Shown here: positions 8,034 through 17,163 of the stretch, piece after piece
Position numbering within the stretch: the stretch's first letter is position 1
Layout of the letters: each line of letters begins with the position of its first letter
NCBI RefSeq assembly: GCF_013372265.1
Contig: NZ_CP054051.1
Location: 1,624,587-1,688,586 of the forward strand
Reading direction: 5' to 3'
DNA: 64,000 nucleotides
From: Aliarcobacter cibarius
GTDB taxonomy: Bacteria; Campylobacterota; Campylobacteria; Campylobacterales; Arcobacteraceae
Notes under the pieces: model-generated
Databases searched by the model: none
Told to the model about the DNA's origin: nothing
What the model saw: only the letters and a program-made list of their open reading frames with translations
Translations under genes and position numbers: made by a program

Positions 8034-8987
8034 ATGAAAATTACGAAGATTATTATTCTTTTTTTTGTTCTTTTATGCTCAATGCATGCAGCCTCTCATA
8101 AACGGATTGCTTATATTGTTTCTGATTTAGAAATTCCTTTTTGGCAAATTATGTCAAAAGGTATAGAAACTAAAGCTAATGAATTAGGATATAAAATTTC
8201 TATTTATAGTTCAAGTAATTTGAAAAAAAACGAGTTAGAAAATCTTGCTTTAGCTTTAAGCACTAAAATAGATGGTTTAATTATATCTCCTATAAACTCT
8301 TCTACGGCAGTAACTCTTTTAGAAATAGCAAAAAACAATAATATTCCAGCTGTTGTTGCAGATATTGGCTCTGATAGTGAAAATTATATATCTTTCATCT
8401 CTTCAGATAATAAACAAGGAGCTTATGAACTAGGAAAGATTCTAACAAAATATATGAAAGATTTATCAATAAATAAAGATGGTTCTGTTGGGATTATTGC
8501 TATTCCTCAAAAAAGAGCAAATGGAAAAGAAAGAACATTAGGATTTATGCAAGCACTTAATGAAGATAACATAAAAAGTGCTGGTTTATATCAACAAGTT
8601 GATTTCTCATATGAAGAAACTTATAATTATTCAAAAAAATTAATTAATGATAATAAAAATCTAAAAGCTATATGGTTACAAGGATCAGATAAATATAAAG
8701 GTGCTTTAGATGCAATAAAAGATTCAAATAAAGAAAAAGAAATAGCTCTTATTTGTTTTGATGCAGAACCTGAATTTTTAGAAATGATTCCAAAAGGAAT
8801 TTTGATAGGTTCTGCGATGCAACAGCCATATTTAATGGGTCAAGAAGCTGTTATTTCCCTAGATAATTTTTTTAATAATAAAGAAGTAATTAAAGAAAAA
8901 AAATTACCAATTTTACCTATTTCTAAACATAACATTGAAGAAAAATTAAAAACAATAAAATTAAATGTATTAGGAATAAAAGATTAG
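8034..8987 (+). CDS. Periplasmic sugar-binding-type sensor protein (TorT/LuxP-like)
   Basis: This 317-residue protein begins with a signal peptide (MKITKIIILFFVLLCSMHAAS) and continues as a type-1 periplasmic binding fold: RIAYIVSDLEIPFWQIMSKGIETKANELGY, then IDGLIISPINS and SSDNKQGAYELGKIL. Transporter genes are absent. Its stop codon (TAG 8985-8987) directly abuts the ATG of a membrane histidine kinase, so the two are translated together. That layout matches TorT-TorS and LuxP-LuxQ, in which the binding protein presents a ligand to the kinase. Ligand unknown; the cstA gene downstream makes a carbon-source cue plausible (inference). Confidence 0.85.
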   Translation: MKITKIIILFFVLLCSMHAASHKRIAYIVSDLEIPFWQIMSKGIETKANELGYKISIYSSSNLKKNELENLALALSTKIDGLIISPINSSTAVTLLEIAKNNNIPAVVADIGSDSENYISFISSDNKQGAYELGKILTKYMKDLSINKDGSVGIIAIPQKRANGKERTLGFMQALNEDNIKSAGLYQQVDFSYEETYNYSKKLINDNKNLKAIWLQGSDKYKGALDAIKDSNKEKEIALICFDAEPEFLEMIPKGILIGSAMQQPYLMGQEAVISLDNFFNNKEVIKEKKLPILPISKHNIEEKLKTIKLNVLGIKD

Positions 8988-11567
8988 ATGAAAAATAGAA
9001 CATTAATTGTATCTTTTTTACTACCATTTTTAATCACTATTATTACAATTATGTCATTTTATACAGTTTATAACTATTTTGAAACAAAAAATAGATTAAT
9101 AAATGATATTAATTTAAGAATGAATTCAATAAGTAAACAATTAAATGACAGCCTACCACATTTTATAAATTCATACGCTATTAGTGAATACAAAAAACTA
9201 ATTGAAAATCAAATGCAAGATAATAATATTTTAGCAATAATTGTAAAGGATTATAGCTATGGAAAAATATTTGGTAAAGAGTTTATTGAAAGTGGTAAAA
9301 TAAGAGAATTTGATAAAATATTAGATTTTGATAGAGAATATGCAAATCATAACAACTTATTAAATGAAAATTTTTCATACATAAAAACTGATTTAATAGA
9401 TAATTTTAATACAAAAATAGCAGAAATTGAACTTTATAGTTCTAGTAATGAACTAAATACGAAGCTAAATGAAATAGTTAAAAAAAGTATATTTGAGATA
9501 ATTATTCTATCATTGTTTATCATTATATTAGTTTTCTTTATAATAAAAACTTTAATTTTAAAACCTATATTTAATATGGTAGATGCAATACAAAACAATG
9601 ATAAATATGGTATTCCAAAAGAAAATATTCCTGAAAACAATAGAGTAAAAGAGTTAAATGAACTCTCTAAAAAAATGAATGAAATGATTTCTACAATAAA
9701 AAATTCTAGGTATGAGATTAGTCAAATTAATAACAAAATGGAATTAATTATAAATAGTATCAATGATGGTATTTGGGATTGGAATCTAAAAACAAATGAA
9801 GTATATTATTCTAATCAATGGAAAAAAATTTTAGGTTTTAATGATGATGAAATAAAAAATGATTTTAATGAATGGAAAAGTAGAGTAAATCCAGAACATT
9901 TTGAAAATATAGAGAAAGATTTAAATTACTATTTAGAAAGTAAAAGTGATATTTTCAAAAATGAACATCAAATATTATGTAAAGATGGCTCATATAAATG
10001 GATTTTGAATAGAGGTATAATTGTAAATCGAGATGAAGATGGTAATCCTTTACGAATGATTGGTACTCATACAGATATAACTTTCATAAAAGATTTACAA
10101 AAACAGATTATTAAAGAGAAAGATTTTATTTCTAATATTATCGATAACTCAAATGTTATAATAGCAGTAATTGATAACAAGGGAAGAATGTTTAAAGTAA
10201 ATAAATTTACACAAGAATTTACTGGTTATTCGCAAGATGAAATAGCTAGTGTTCCTTTCTTTTGGGTTAGATTTTTGCATAAAAATGTTCAAGTAAAAAT
10301 AAATGAAATTGTAGAAGAAGCTAAAAAAGGAAACATAAAAAAATATTTCAAAGCTAGTTGTTTTTCAAAAAACAATGAAGAGAAAATATTTGAGTGGTCA
10401 AATACCTTAATTAAAAAAGCTGATGGTTCGATTGATTATATTGTTACAATTGGAATAGATGTAACAGAAAAAGAGATTATCCAAAAAGAGATTCTACAAC
10501 AAAAAGAAGAATTGGAACTAATATTTAATTATTCAAAAGATGGGATAGCAATTTTAGATTTAAATACAAGATTTTTAAATTTTAATGACTCTTTTTTAAA
10601 TATGACAGGATTTTCAAAAAATGAATTATTAGAAAAAACAGTTTTCCAATTGGTTGCAAAAAAAGATGATGAAAAAAATAAACGGATAATAAATCAAATA
10701 TTAGAAGAAGGATTTGTAAACAATTTTGAAGAAACTTTTGCATTTAAAGATAAAAGAGTAATCACAAATTTAAGCATTTCATTACTTCCAAACAAAGAAA
10801 CTTTACTCATGATTATAAAAGATGTAAGTTCGCTAAAAGTTTTACAAGAACAAGCAAAATTAGCATCTTTAGGCGAAATGATAGGAAATATAGCTCATCA
10901 GTGGAGACAACCTTTAAGCTTTATTAGTATTAGTGCTAGTTCTTTAAAAGTAAAATCTGAATTTAACATTCTTACAAAAGAAGAAATAAATGAAACTTCA
11001 ACTGCAATAGTAAAACAAACTGAATATTTATCAAACACAATTGACAACTTTAGAGATTTTATAAAAGAAGATAAAAGTTATACAAACATAAGCATAAAAG
11101 AAGTTTTAGATAATAGCTTAAATCTTGTATATGCATCACTAAATAATAATTTTATAAATCTTACTTTAGAACTTGATGATGATTTATCTATATTAGGTAA
11201 TAAAAATGAATTAACAGAAGCTTTTTTAAATATTATTTCAAATAGTAAAGATGCTTTAAAAGAGAAAAAAGAAGAAGATAGATTTTTGTTTATAAAAAGT
11301 AAAAAGTTAAATGAAAATCGACTTAAATTAAAGTTTTTAGATAGTGGTGGTGGGATTGATGAAGAAATTATTTCAAAAGTTTTAGAACCATATTTTACTA
11401 CAAAACATAAATCTCAAGGTACAGGTCTTGGACTTTCAATTGTAGATAAAATTTTAAGAGAAAGACATAAAGGCACTATTGAAATTTATAATGAAGAATT
11501 CACTCACAATCAAAAAATTTATAAAGGCTTAAGCTTTAATATTATTTTTGAAAAAACTGAAATTTAG
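8988..11567 (+). CDS. Membrane sensor histidine kinase with three PAS domains
   Basis: The 859-residue protein has a transmembrane helix at about 7-29, a ~135-residue periplasmic region, a second helix at about 169-188, then three PAS units at roughly 250-370, 375-495 and 505-620 (PAS1 includes INDGIWDWNLKTNEVYYS and a PAC-like IGTHTDIT). The kinase core follows: phosphoacceptor box IGNIAHQWRQPLSF with His637, N-box NIISNSKDALKE, DSGGGIDEE and GTGLGLSIVDKIL. There is no receiver domain and no response regulator gene nearby, so the partner is encoded elsewhere. It is coupled to the binding protein before it and may control cstA, 96 bp downstream on the same strand. Confidence 0.92.
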   Translation: MKNRTLIVSFLLPFLITIITIMSFYTVYNYFETKNRLINDINLRMNSISKQLNDSLPHFINSYAISEYKKLIENQMQDNNILAIIVKDYSYGKIFGKEFIESGKIREFDKILDFDREYANHNNLLNENFSYIKTDLIDNFNTKIAEIELYSSSNELNTKLNEIVKKSIFEIIILSLFIIILVFFIIKTLILKPIFNMVDAIQNNDKYGIPKENIPENNRVKELNELSKKMNEMISTIKNSRYEISQINNKMELIINSINDGIWDWNLKTNEVYYSNQWKKILGFNDDEIKNDFNEWKSRVNPEHFENIEKDLNYYLESKSDIFKNEHQILCKDGSYKWILNRGIIVNRDEDGNPLRMIGTHTDITFIKDLQKQIIKEKDFISNIIDNSNVIIAVIDNKGRMFKVNKFTQEFTGYSQDEIASVPFFWVRFLHKNVQVKINEIVEEAKKGNIKKYFKASCFSKNNEEKIFEWSNTLIKKADGSIDYIVTIGIDVTEKEIIQKEILQQKEELELIFNYSKDGIAILDLNTRFLNFNDSFLNMTGFSKNELLEKTVFQLVAKKDDEKNKRIINQILEEGFVNNFEETFAFKDKRVITNLSISLLPNKETLLMIIKDVSSLKVLQEQAKLASLGEMIGNIAHQWRQPLSFISISASSLKVKSEFNILTKEEINETSTAIVKQTEYLSNTIDNFRDFIKEDKSYTNISIKEVLDNSLNLVYASLNNNFINLTLELDDDLSILGNKNELTEAFLNIISNSKDALKEKKEEDRFLFIKSKKLNENRLKLKFLDSGGGIDEEIISKVLEPYFTTKHKSQGTGLGLSIVDKILRERHKGTIEIYNEEFTHNQKIYKGLSFNIIFEKTEI

Positions 11568-11663
11568 GATAATAATTTTTTTTAAAATTTTTTTTTACGC
11601 TTTCTTTATATTTATTTTGGTTATACTTATTCCTAAACTAAATTTTTTAGAAAGGATTTTACT

Positions 11664-13763
11664 ATGAATAAGCTTTTATGGCTTGCAATAGCAATAGTTG
11701 GAGCTTTATGCTTTGGTTATTTAGCATTGCAAAATGGTGAGACAGTTTCAGCTATGTATTTAGTTGTAGCTGCTGTGTGTATTTATATGATTGCATATAG
11801 ATTTTATGGAAGATTTATTGCTTATAAAGTTTTAGAACTTGATAAGAATAGAGCAACTCCTGCGATGATTCATGATGATGGAAGAGATTATGTTCCTACA
11901 AATAAATCTGTTTTATTTGGACATCATTTCGCCGCAATTGCTGGTGCTGGTCCTCTTGTTGGTCCAATCTTAGCTGCTCAAATGGGATATCTACCTTCAA
12001 TGCTATGGATACTTGTGGGTGGAGTATTTGCTGGAGCAGTTCACGATTTTGTAGTTTTATTTATATCTTCAAGAAGAGATGGAAGATCTTTAGGTGAAAT
12101 TATAAAAGATGAATTAGGAACATTCACTGGTGCTGTTACTATGATAGCTATATTTGGTATTATGCTAATTATTATAGCTATTTTATCAATGGTTGTTGTA
12201 AAAGCTTTAGCTGAATCACCTTGGGGATTATTTACAATTGCTATGACTATTCCAATTGCTATTTTCATGGGTATTTATATGAGATATTTAAGACCTGGAA
12301 AAGTTGGAGAAGCTTCAGTTATTGGATTTATTCTTTTAATTTTAGCTATTCACTATGGAAGTGTTATCGCTGCTGATCCTGTATGGGCTGCTAGATTTAC
12401 TTTTGATGCTCCTACTTTAGCAATTATTATGATGGCTTACGGTTTTATAGCTGCTGTTTTACCTGTATGGTTCTTACTAGCTCCTAGAGACTATTTATCA
12501 ACTTTCTTAAAAATTGGTGTTATTGGACTTATGGCTATAGCAATAGTTATTGTTGCTCCGGATATTCAAATGCCAAAAACAAATCCTCAATATTTTGATG
12601 GAACAGGTCCTGTTTTTGCAGGGGCAATTTTCCCATTCTTATTTATTACTATTGCTTGTGGTGCTATTAGTGGATTCCATGCCCTAATTTCAAGTGGAAC
12701 AAGTCCAAAAATGCTTGAAAATGAAACTCATGCATTACCTGTTGGATATGGTTCAATGTTAATGGAAAGTGCTGTTGCTATTATGGCTTTAATCTGTGCT
12801 ACTATTTTACATCCTGGATTATACTTTGCTATTAACTCTCCAGCAGCGTTCATTGGAACAGATATTGTAAATGTTGCTCAAACTATTTCTGGTTGGGGAT
12901 TTACTGTAACTGCTGAAGAAATTAAAGCACTTACTACAAATATTGGAGAACAAACAATTCTTTCAAGAACTGGTGGAGCACCAACATTTGCTATTGGAGT
13001 TGCACTTGTACTTCATGAATTATTTGGTGGAATCGATATGATGGGATTCTGGTACCACTTTGCTATTTTATTTGAAGCACTATTTATTTTAACTGCAGTT
13101 GATGCAGGAACAAGAGCTTGTAGATTCATGGTTCAAGACATTTTAGGTAATGTTTACAAACCACTTGGAAATACAAGTAACTATGCAGCTGGAATTTTAG
13201 CAACTGCACTAAGCGTTGCTGGTTGGGGATATTTCTTATACCAAGGAACAATTGACCCAAGAGGTGGAATTTATTCATTGTGGCCACTATTTGGAGTAAG
13301 TAACCAAATGTTAGCTGGTATGGCATTACTTTTAGCTACTGTTGTATTATTTAAAATGGGTAAAGCAAAATATACTTGGGTTACAGTATTACCTGCAATC
13401 TTTGTATTAACTGCAACTATGTATGGTGGAGTTCAAAAAATATTACCTTTCAAAGAAGGTGATAGAGTTCACAATGCAGTAAGTCACGTTGCAACTGCTC
13501 AAATTCAAATTAAAAAAATTGCTGATTTAGAAGCAAAATTACCAACTCTTACAGAAGAAACTGATATTGCTAAAGCTAAAAAAGATATATCAATTGCGCA
13601 ACAAGTTAAATTCTCAAATATAATTAATGCTATTTTATGTGTATTCTTTATGTTTGCTACATCTCTTGTAATTATTGCAACTCTAGGAATTTGTTTTGGA
13701 AAAATCAAAATTCCTTTAAAAGAAACTCCTTATGTAAGGCTTGATAGTTTACAAAAGGCTTGA
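11664..13763 (+). CDS. cstA: Carbon starvation protein A family transporter
   Basis: CstA/BtsT-type permeases import peptides and/or pyruvate during carbon limitation. The 699-residue protein has about 16-18 hydrophobic helices, with the family motifs KSVLFGHHFAAIAGAGPLVGP near residue 80, FHALISSGTSPKM in the middle and LWPLFGVSNQMLAGMAL near the C-terminus. The RBS AGAAAGGA is 7-8 bases before the ATG. A small YbdD-like gene starts one base after the stop, as in other cstA operons. The upstream binding protein/histidine kinase pair is a candidate regulator. Confidence 0.95.
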   Translation: MNKLLWLAIAIVGALCFGYLALQNGETVSAMYLVVAAVCIYMIAYRFYGRFIAYKVLELDKNRATPAMIHDDGRDYVPTNKSVLFGHHFAAIAGAGPLVGPILAAQMGYLPSMLWILVGGVFAGAVHDFVVLFISSRRDGRSLGEIIKDELGTFTGAVTMIAIFGIMLIIIAILSMVVVKALAESPWGLFTIAMTIPIAIFMGIYMRYLRPGKVGEASVIGFILLILAIHYGSVIAADPVWAARFTFDAPTLAIIMMAYGFIAAVLPVWFLLAPRDYLSTFLKIGVIGLMAIAIVIVAPDIQMPKTNPQYFDGTGPVFAGAIFPFLFITIACGAISGFHALISSGTSPKMLENETHALPVGYGSMLMESAVAIMALICATILHPGLYFAINSPAAFIGTDIVNVAQTISGWGFTVTAEEIKALTTNIGEQTILSRTGGAPTFAIGVALVLHELFGGIDMMGFWYHFAILFEALFILTAVDAGTRACRFMVQDILGNVYKPLGNTSNYAAGILATALSVAGWGYFLYQGTIDPRGGIYSLWPLFGVSNQMLAGMALLLATVVLFKMGKAKYTWVTVLPAIFVLTATMYGGVQKILPFKEGDRVHNAVSHVATAQIQIKKIADLEAKLPTLTEETDIAKAKKDISIAQQVKFSNIINAILCVFFMFATSLVIIATLGICFGKIKIPLKETPYVRLDSLQKA

Positions 13764-13764
13764 T

Positions 13765-13962
13765 ATGTTTGAACAAATCAAAGCTTTGTATGAAAAATCT
13801 GAAAAGTTTTTTCATCCCCTTGTGGGGCTTTCTAGTTATGAAAAATACCTTGAACACATGAAAAGAAATCATCCTGACAAAGAGGTTTTAACTAGAGGAG
13901 AGTTTTTTAAAGAAGCCGTTGATAGAAAATACAATACCGGTGGCTTTAAAAAGTGTTGTTAA
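13765..13962 (+). CDS. YbdD/YjiX family small protein (DUF466), CstA partner
   Basis: The 65-residue protein matches the YbdD/YjiX family that habitually accompanies CstA/BtsT: Y-E-K-Y-L-x-H near the middle (SYEKYLEHMKRNHPDKEVLTRGEFF) and a C-terminal cysteine pair (FKKCC). I chose the ATG at 13765, one base after the cstA stop, because it gives the standard family length and N-terminus; a TTG 24 bases upstream is inside cstA. Family members are thought to support transporter activity. Confidence 0.9.
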   Translation: MFEQIKALYEKSEKFFHPLVGLSSYEKYLEHMKRNHPDKEVLTRGEFFKEAVDRKYNTGGFKKCC

Positions 13963-13995
13963 AATTTTTAGAGTAGAGTGTCTACTACACAAGAA

Positions 13996-14025
13996 AAAAG
14001 AAGAGATTCTTAAATCTCTTCTTTT
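13996..14025. terminator. Bidirectional terminator hairpin
   Basis: A 13-bp perfect stem AAAAGAAGAGATT / AATCTCTTCTTTT with a CTTA loop lies between the convergent YbdD-like and PepSY genes. It overlaps the last codons of the PepSY gene. Confidence 0.8.
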
Positions 14026-15173
14026 ACAATCTTTTGAGCTTTTGCTCTTCTTTTTTTCAATCTATCATAATACAACATATATCCAGTGATTACAAATAGT
14101 ACCATTAATGAAGATGCTATAAACATAAGCAATTGTCCAATCCAACCAAAATATTCACCTGTATGAAGAGGTAAAATACTACTCATAATTTGTTCATTCA
14201 ATTTTTTATCTTCAAATTTTACATCTTTTACTACTATCGAATCTTTTACATTTATTTCCATAGTATTTGTTTCTCTATAATGTGCAGCATCTGCAAAAAG
14301 ATAAGATATTGAATAAAATTCTTCTTTATTTGGAGTTAATCTTAAATTTGCATTTTTATACTCTTTTGAAATATTTTGAACAAATATATCAACTACTTTT
14401 TGTACTGTTTCATAAGGTATCATTTGAGGTTTTTGTTGGTTCTTAGCTTGTTCTTGAGCTACTGGTTCTCTTTTTGGTTGTTCTACTTGCATAACAGTAA
14501 ACATAGCACTTCTATACCAATCATATGACCAATATAATCCTGTAAGAGTTACAAGTAAAAACATTGGAATTACCCACATACCAACAGCACTATGCATAGT
14601 TGATAAAAAAGCCCTTTTTTTATGTTTAAAACTAAAAGTAAAACTTTTAAAAAAATGATTTTTTACTCTTGGCCAATATACAATCAATCCACCAATAGTT
14701 AAAATTATACAAGCTATAGTTGTAAGAGCTACAATATTTTTACCAATTTCTCTGGAATCACCTTCAAAAGCTAACCATCTATGAAGTCTAAGAAAAAATG
14801 AAAAAAAATCTTTTCCTGTAAGCTCTGGTAATATTTCAACTGTGTATGGATTTAAATATATATTTTGACCTTTTTTTTGATTTGGATCTTTTGAAGCTAT
14901 ATTTAAAACCACACTAGAACTTTTATCATTAGAAAAAGAGATAGAATTTATTTTTGTATCGGGATTTTGTGATTGATACTTTTGCAAAATCTCTTGAACT
15001 TTTAATATTTGTTTATCTTGAGCAATTGGAATATTATATGTATTAGGATTTAAAAATCTTAAAATCTCTTTTTCATAAGATAAAACAGCTCCTGAAAAAC
15101 CAACAATAAGTAGTGTTAAACCAAAAATTACTCCAAAAAACCAATGTATTTTATACCAAATTGTTTTATGCAT
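14010..15173 (-). CDS. PepSY-associated membrane protein (iron-uptake linked)
   Basis: The 387-residue inner-membrane protein has four main hydrophobic segments: N-terminal HWFFGVIFGLTLLIVGFSGAVL, one near 148-166, one near 195-215 (MWVIPMFLLVTLTGLYWSYDW) and a C-terminal one near 345-368. Between them are two periplasmic PepSY-like regions (LNPYTVEILPE and the DSIVVKDVKFEDKK area). This is the PepSY_TM/PiuB layout, often encoded with TonB receptors and implicated in reducing ferric siderophores. It follows a periplasmic accessory gene (8-bp gap) with a Fur-box-like site upstream. The neighbouring receptor gene is broken. Confidence 0.85.
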   Translation of the reverse strand: MHKTIWYKIHWFFGVIFGLTLLIVGFSGAVLSYEKEILRFLNPNTYNIPIAQDKQILKVQEILQKYQSQNPDTKINSISFSNDKSSSVVLNIASKDPNQKKGQNIYLNPYTVEILPELTGKDFFSFFLRLHRWLAFEGDSREIGKNIVALTTIACIILTIGGLIVYWPRVKNHFFKSFTFSFKHKKRAFLSTMHSAVGMWVIPMFLLVTLTGLYWSYDWYRSAMFTVMQVEQPKREPVAQEQAKNQQKPQMIPYETVQKVVDIFVQNISKEYKNANLRLTPNKEEFYSISYLFADAAHYRETNTMEINVKDSIVVKDVKFEDKKLNEQIMSSILPLHTGEYFGWIGQLLMFIASSLMVLFVITGYMLYYDRLKKRRAKAQKIVKEEI

Positions 15174-15181
15174 AGTTATTC

Positions 15182-15844
15182 CTATTTATTTATTTTCCAA
15201 GGTAAACCTTGTTCTAAATTTATACTATTTGTAATTACATGAATCGTTTTATCAAAAGTTTTACCATTTTCTTCACCTTTTATATTCTCTTCAAAGCTAG
15301 CTTCTAAAAGATAAGTTCCTATCCAAGGAGTTTGTATTTCAAATTCTCCATTTTCATTTGTATAAAAATTTTTTTCCCATTTTGTAGGAGATACAACTGT
15401 TACTTTAATTTTTACTAAAGGTTTATTATCAAATAGTAATTTGAAAGTATTACTATTTTTTTCTACTGAAATAAAATCAAATTTTGCTAAAGCTTCTGTA
15501 TTAGTAGCCCCTACTTTTGCATAACTAATTTTTCTAATTGATTGTTGTGTATTTTTATTTAATCTAGGTTCACTTACTTCAACTAAGATTAAATCACTAT
15601 CTTTTGAAAGTGTTAATGCAATACTATTTTCTTCTCTTTTTAGATCTTTTACTATATCTTTTGGATAAAAAGTATCTACTTTTAATTTATTTAAAAATTT
15701 ACTTCTCTCTTTTTGATCTTCTGAAAATTCGCCAAAATAGATATTTACTTTATCTTTTTTTTCTTTTTCCATCCAAATTGCATAAGCAGATGCATTTGAT
15801 AAAAATATTGCTGATGTTAAAACACCATAAACTAATCTTTTCAT
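15182..15844 (-). CDS. Periplasmic accessory protein, DUF4198-like
   Basis: The 220-residue product has a signal peptide (MKRLVYGVLTSAIFLSNASAYA) and then a beta-rich region beginning IWMEKEKKDKVNIYFGEF, similar in layout to DUF4198 proteins linked to metal uptake. The C-terminal half holds a Cna-B/transthyretin-like strand pattern (VKVTVVSPTKWEKNFYTNENGEFEIQ...GTYLLEAS). It is the first gene of a two-gene unit with the PepSY membrane protein. Family assignment is tentative; the export signal and iron-locus context are clear. Confidence 0.7.
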   Translation of the reverse strand: MKRLVYGVLTSAIFLSNASAYAIWMEKEKKDKVNIYFGEFSEDQKERSKFLNKLKVDTFYPKDIVKDLKREENSIALTLSKDSDLILVEVSEPRLNKNTQQSIRKISYAKVGATNTEALAKFDFISVEKNSNTFKLLFDNKPLVKIKVTVVSPTKWEKNFYTNENGEFEIQTPWIGTYLLEASFEENIKGEENGKTFDKTIHVITNSINLEQGLPWKINK

Positions 15845-15910
15845 ATATTAACTCCTATATTTTAAATTTTAATATTAACAAGCCAATTTTAACTCTATAT
15901 TAACAAAATT

Positions 15911-15924
15911 GATAATCGATATTA
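15911..15924. promoter_or_regulatory. Putative Fur-box-like site
   Basis: GATAATCGATATTA, within TTGATAATCGATATTAAAAT, is a partial match to the GATAATGATAATCATTATC Fur consensus. It lies about 67 bp upstream of the DUF4198-like/PepSY pair. In such AT-rich DNA a chance match is possible. Confidence 0.4.
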
Positions 15925-15932
15925 AAATATAG

Positions 15933-16163
15933 CTAAATTATAGTTCCATAATCTAATAAAATTTCTAAATTTATATTTTCTTTCTTCATTATTCCATTAA
16001 ATTTTTTTATAAAATTTTTATTAACTAATTTCGTATTATCCGATTTAAGATACAAATAATTTTCATTTAATAATAAGAAAATTGTTTCTATTAAAAAAAT
16101 TGGATTATTTTTAAAACTTGTTAAAGATAACATCTCTTCAAAACTTAAATCTCCTGACTTCAT
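15933..16163 (-). pseudogene. Unidentified gene fragment adjoining the IS remnant
   Basis: A 76-codon frame from the ATG at 16163 lies directly beside the left end of the IS remnant (16168). Its sequence (SGDLSFEEMLSLTSF...NPIFLIETIFLLLNENYLYL) looks like the C-terminal part of a larger helical protein rather than a complete one. The reading continues into the IS via a TTG at 16184, which is unlikely to be original. I do not recognise the family. It is probably the 3' remnant of a gene cut by the insertion, although a genuine small protein cannot be excluded. Confidence 0.4.
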
Positions 16164-16170
16164 CAATGGG

Positions 16171-16398
16171 TCACCCAAGTTCAATATCGATAATATTTTG
16201 TATTTTTAGTTGAATTTCGTTTAGTTGTAGAATTTCAAATTTTTTCTTATTTGTAATTGGATTAGTATATTCTAGTCCATAAATTGTTTTTATCTCTTCT
16301 AGTGCTTTTTGCACTGACAAATTTTTATCATTAATTTTAATAATTCTTTCTAGTTTTTTATAGACTGTGTAGGCTATAAATGATATTGAAATATGAGC
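16171..16398 (-). pseudogene. Transposase C-terminal fragment
   Basis: On the minus strand 75 codons read AHISISFIAYTVYKKLERII, then SVQKALEEIKTIYGLEYTNP, ending ...NIIDIELG and a TGA inside the terminal repeat. This matches the C-terminal helices of IS4/IS1634-type transposases (xAHIxICFIAxxVYKxLE). The frame is closed by a stop at 16399-16401, next to the deletion junction with the N-terminal fragment. Confidence 0.65.
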
Positions 16399-16679
16399 CT
16401 ACTTGAAGGAAGTTTATCTAGTTCAAATATTGATTGCAGTGTTGTATCATAACGAAGCCAATCTGTGTGAGAAAATCTATTACCACCTGTAATAATACTA
16501 AGCCAAAAACCTAATATTAAAATAGTTGGATCATATCCTCTATTTGAATTTGGTTGAGGAATATTTAGTTCATTTAAATAAGGTAATATTTGTAAGTGAT
16601 CTATAAAATCTTTTAATAATTTCATACCTCCCAAAGGAGTTACTTTTTTATCTGAATAAGCAATTTTTAACTCACCCAT
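16374..16679 (-). pseudogene. Transposase N-terminal fragment
   Basis: The 101-codon frame starts beside the right inverted repeat and reads DKKVTPLGGMKLLKDFIDHL, then PQPNSNRGYDPTILILGFWL and HTDWLRYDTTLQSIFELDKLPSS. This is the N-terminal domain of IS1380-like DDE transposases (VTPxGG...SNRGYDP...D.LRxD). After about residue 95 the sequence leaves the family and stops, marking the internal deletion. The catalytic DDE residues are missing. Confidence 0.75.
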
Positions 16680-16738
16680 TTGGTGATCCTTATAAATGAA
16701 GTTGTAGAGACTATTATATGCCAGTTTGTTTTAGATTA

Positions 16739-17090
16739 TCATTTCTCTATTGAAAAATTTGGGTTCATTGGTTTTCCATCAATCAAGTAAAGTGTATATG
16801 ATGATCCCATACCTCTAATAGAAATAGTTTGATTACTTCCTCCACCATTAACATAAACACCAGGAACATTTTTAAGTGCATCTGTAACATCGGAATAAGA
16901 TTTTTCTTCTAATTCTTCAGCAGTAATTACTGAAATTGTTGCTGGAGCATCAGCCACATTTTGTTCATATCCTGAAGCAGATGTTACAACTTGAACATCA
17001 TCAAGTTTTGTAGTTTCATTTGCTAAAATCAAATTTTGTGTCAAAATTAGTGTTGCAGCACTAACCGCTATTTTAATTCTTATTTTTTGC
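16739..17090 (-). pseudogene. TonB-dependent siderophore receptor, 5' remnant
   Basis: Only the signal peptide region and the first part of the plug remain: KIAVSAATLILTQNLILANE (17045-17090 region onward), then LDDVQVVTSASGYEQNV, ATISVITAEELEEK, DVTDALKNVPGVYV and SIRGMGSSYTLYLIDGKPMN before a stop at 16739-16741. This is typical of FepA-class receptors, which run to about 650-700 residues. The whole barrel is gone, and 50 bp downstream lies the IS remnant. The expected start before QKIRIKIAVS is also lost: the frame shows TAG where an ATG would fit. The gene cannot make a functional receptor. Confidence 0.8.
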
Positions 17091-17163
17091 TATTCTGTAG
17101 CTTCTTTTTAAAGATATAATTTTTTAGAATTTGAGTTTAACTTGTTTTTTCAAAGGGGAAAAT

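Larger units (their letters stand above)
16168..16689 (-). mobile_element. Internally deleted IS4-superfamily insertion sequence remnant
   Basis: The element is bounded by imperfect inverted repeats: GGGTCACCCAA (16168-16178) and, on the opposite strand, GGATCACCAAA (16689-16679), 9 of 11 identical. Inside are the first ~95 codons and the last ~75 codons of a transposase in different frames, meeting near 16380-16398. The transposase start abuts the right repeat and its stop lies inside the left one, which fixes the element's ends. At 522 bp it has lost roughly 1 kb of centre and cannot encode a transposase. I see no clear target-site duplication. Confidence 0.75.

Noticed and set aside
16158-16700. 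Target-site duplication around the IS remnant
   Set aside because: The flanks CATCAAT and TTATAAA do not match; either the duplication has been lost through deletion or the element ends were rearranged.
16739-17044. An intact small TonB-related protein
   Set aside because: The sequence is just the plug beginning of a siderophore receptor that stops abruptly; a start codon is missing and an IS remnant follows.
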